Shown here: one piece after another, positions 61,687 to 64,000 of the stretch
How positions within the stretch are numbered: position 1 is the stretch's first letter
How the letters are laid out: each line of letters opens with the position of its first letter
Assembly (NCBI GenBank): GCA_027605045.1
Contig: JAQFWX010000002.1
Span: forward strand, 682,001 to 746,000
Direction of reading: 5' to 3'
DNA length: 64,000 nt
From: Phallus indusiatus
Taxonomy: Eukaryota > Basidiomycota > Agaricomycetes > Phallales > Phallaceae
Translations under genes and position numbers: made by a program
Notes under the pieces: model-generated
Databases searched by the model: none
What the model was told of the DNA's origin: nothing
The model's input: only the letters and a program-made list of their open reading frames with translations

Positions 61687-62572
61687 ATGGACCGGTACTA
61701 TGTTTTGGATCCGGAGTCTCCTAAAACATTTTTGAAAGGCGTATTTATAACCTGCAAGTCCGTTACAGTTTACATGGAAATGTTCTTGTTTTGACCGGCT
61801 CACTTCCGTTAGCCGCGCTAGGCAGTTTATCGGGAGCGATACAAGCCATCCGTACAAGAAGGTCAATATTTGTACTGGCGTCACAGGCTGGAATTAATAG
61901 TGGACTCGTCGGATTGTCGTTTTTTGGTAATATACACATACGTTTTGCCATTAATTCGTTTTAACTCGGCTTAATAAGGTCTTAGGGAATATGTAATTTC
62001 TCCGGTGTTGACATCGAACCTATCAGGTCAAATTTACGCCCGGAGACGAGAGACGATACAAGCTCTCAAATCGAAAAGACCTTATGACAGAGGTCCTATT
62101 TCGTTAACAACCCTAAGGTCGAATAATGTCCTTGACACGGCTTTGTCAGGAGCCATAGCGGGTGCATCCCTCAATGTTTCTCGACGTACATCTTAATCTA
62201 TCATCCTGATCAAATTTCGAATGCTGACATTACTGATGGATAGGCGGATTATCCGGACTGGTTCCCGGATTTTTCACAATGGGCCTTGCCTGTACTTTAG
62301 TGCAAGTTGCATGGAACGAGCTTCAAGTCACTCGGATTAAGATTGTATCTCGGGCACAAGGCGTTGAAAATCCATTTGGGCAAGTATCACCAAAAGACGA
62401 ACGATCGACGTCGGAAAAGCTACTAGATAACTTAGGTCGGGTCTTTCCTATAAAACGGTTATCCGATGAGGAGTATTTGAAAAGATTAAGAGCTCAACGT
62501 GAGCGTGTTTTGAAGCGTATCAAAGAACTTGAAGATAAAGCAGAATCAGATACCAGTAATGCAGATAACTAA
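61687..62572 (+). CDS. Small predicted membrane protein, possibly mitochondrial
   Basis: Not confidently named. The start exon 61687-61694 (ATGGACCG) joins at GTACTA..TTACAG to 61769 and gives MDRLHGNVLVLTGSLPLAAL; the 8-nt exon is inferred from phase. Glycine-rich hydrophobic segments (LAALGSLSGAIQAI, AGINSGLVGLSFFG, TALSGAIAGASLN, GGLSGLVPGFFTMG) resemble Tim17/Tim22/PMP24-like membrane proteins with GxxxG-type helices. The C-terminus is a charged coiled coil (EEYLKRLRAQRERVLKRIKE). A mitochondrial or peroxisomal location is an inference from composition and from the mS38 neighbour. Confidence 0.6.
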
Positions 62573-62872
62573 TCATAATAATATTCAAAAAGAAAAGTAT
62601 GTTATAAATATTATAGAACAGACATGAATGTACAAGAGTTTTGACACCCCCTTCTCCACTCAAATTCAGGAGTTGCGAGTAACACAAACTCTCATATGGA
62701 ACCATTTCGTCTGCGCATACCGAATCGCTCATCCACCTGTGGAGAATGTACAGCAGACTCAGAGGCTGAGCACTGTCTTAAAAGGTTGCGGTTGAGAAGA
62801 AAGGAAAAAAGACATCGCGAAAAGCTTATATAATGAGGGTGGTTATTACGTAATCGATGCCGACAACACCTC
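62573..62872. other. Intergenic, no gene seen
   Basis: Tandem gap of 300 bases between two plus-strand genes; AT-rich at its start, with no coding or repeat feature. Confidence 0.5.
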
Positions 62873-63998
62873 ATGAATTCTGCCCATCATCTGCCAACGT
62901 ATAACAGTGCGTCAAACTCGGAGCCAACTTTGTTGGAGATTCATACACCTGAAACTTCGACTGCTATTCAACATTCCTGTCAGTTTCAGCCTGTTTTCCG
63001 ATCGTCACCTTACTGTCATAGGGCTGACTAAATTTACTACAGTAACTGAGGAAAACCTAGATGGTCTGTTTCGGAAATTAAGCAAGAAGGACTTGGTTCA
63101 GCCGTTTCCAATCGGACCTAATTGTCTCAAGTACGAATATAACGATTTAATGTGGAACTTGAACGATGGTATTACCCCTTTCTCGCTTGCGTTTCTGTTT
63201 CAAGGATTACTAGTAACTTTTTTTCCAGATTCAGACTATGCTATTTTTGTGCTGCGACAACAACAGTTACAAAAGGCGTTGCCTGTTCCTATCAGCCCCA
63301 GCCTTCACCTGAGGCATCCGTCTCGGGCACTTCCCACTCCCCCTGAGTACAGGAACCCGGCGTTTTACCTTTTTAAACCTAGCAGGATATCATTAACACC
63401 TCCCGCTGCAAATGGTGCAGGAACAGCGCGCTCATCTTCTGGTGCTGCATCTATCAGATCAAAGAAATCCAAGCTAGGAAATCAATTAGACTCAGCGGAT
63501 CCTCCGGCTCATAAAAAAGCTTTCATGGAATTCCAAGCCTCAAATGGAGTACGCACTGTTGTGGGGACTATAGGGCCTGTGGAAAACGTTAGAATGCTTT
63601 TGAAGAATGGATATCGTCATGTTTATATGTCGAGGGGGTTTGCTGTTAAACATAACTTTGTTCCTTTGGACGCGCAGCCTGGCTCATATGGCTACGGCGG
63701 CTTAGTCAAGTGCGCAAATCTCTGCAATACTAGTACACGAAAACCTAACATTTTTCATTGACTTAGTATCGGGAAATGGCCGTTGATTGTCGGACGTACG
63801 AAAACGTTGCATGATGTATATCTATCCGAGGAAACACATTTCGATGTAGTTCTGGGACGTTCTTTTATGGAGAAGCGAGGTATCAAAACGGACCCACTTG
63901 ACATGACGAATGTCGTCTGTCTTGATACTGGAGAAAAGCTTGAGTGCGAAATTGTTGTCATTCGAGATGGGAAGGGAGAAATTGTCACTGTAACTTAA
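62873..63998 (+). CDS. Conserved protein with retropepsin-like C-terminal domain
   Basis: No characterised function. ATG 62873 (MNSAHHLPTYNSASNSEPTL); exon 2 starts at 63021 after GTCAGT..CATAG and reads WLTKFTTVTEENLDGLFRKL. A third exon from about 63230 codes DSDYAIFVLRQQ, a Ser/Pro-rich linker and KKAFMEFQASNGVRTVVGTI. The last intron (63711-63770) joins YGYGGLVN to IGKWPLIVGRTKTLHDVYLS, then ETHFDVVLGRSFMEKRGIK, whose FDVVLGRSF resembles the strand of retroviral-type aspartic proteases, and it ends GKGEIVTVT. A catalytic DTG/DSG is present only as LDTGEK near the end, out of the usual order, so protease activity is not claimed. It may be a domesticated fold. Confidence 0.6.
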
Positions 63999-64000
63999 TT

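Overview
The window is nuclear DNA of a filamentous basidiomycete, most likely a mushroom-forming agaricomycete. Genes are dense, lie on both strands, and are cut by many short introns of about 50-75 nt with GT..AG ends. Several predicted products belong to families expanded in Agaricomycetes (DUF6533, DUF6535, basidiomycete BTB/POZ and F-box proteins). No rRNA, tRNA, CRISPR array, intact transposon or prokaryote-like operon was recognised. Gene models were built by hand from splice signals and frame continuity, so internal exon edges carry uncertainty unless coordinates are given.

Region 1 (1-31,956) is conserved housekeeping sequence. In order it holds an Erf2-type DHHC palmitoyltransferase (5' end outside the window), a G-protein gamma subunit in three very small exons, a TLC-domain membrane protein, the Sec61 alpha translocon subunit, an unidentified protein with an apparent frameshift, glia maturation factor (Arp2/3 regulator), a DUF3074 protein, a small Cys-rich protein, a tail-anchored FHA protein resembling the STRIPAK Far9/10-SLMAP group, a TENA/THI-4 family protein, an MFS transporter, GPI mannosyltransferase I (PIG-M/Gpi14), the Sar1 GTPase, mitochondrial ribosomal uL3m, an Rrn6-like Pol I factor, a mitochondrial carrier, and an Mcp1-like DUF1691 membrane protein. 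Secretory-pathway genes (Sec61, Sar1, PIG-M) and mitochondrial genes predominate.

Region 2 (32,400-43,200) is mixed: a single-exon F-box protein, a DUF2235 alpha/beta hydrolase, a salicylate-hydroxylase-like FAD monooxygenase, a DUF6535 membrane protein, a small unidentified ORF and mitochondrial ribosomal uS13m.

Region 3 (43,200-60,300) is the accessory, fast-changing part. It holds a DUF6533 membrane protein and a decayed copy of it, three AMP-forming acyl-CoA ligases, a BTB/POZ protein and an F-box protein. Two ligases are close paralogues in inverted orientation 9 kb apart; the third is more divergent and ends in a canonical peroxisomal AKL tripeptide. Gene-poor gaps of about 1 kb, microsatellites and relics are concentrated here.

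Region 4 (60,591-63,998) returns to conserved genes: mitoribosomal mS38, a divergently transcribed small membrane protein, and a conserved protein with a retropepsin-like C-terminus.

No new multi-gene system could be demonstrated. The observations most worth checking are the ligase trio with its peroxisomal tails, the micro-exons (including the last two coding exons of Sar1), the frameshifted gene at 8.7-9.4 kb, and the DUF6533 duplicate-and-decay pair.
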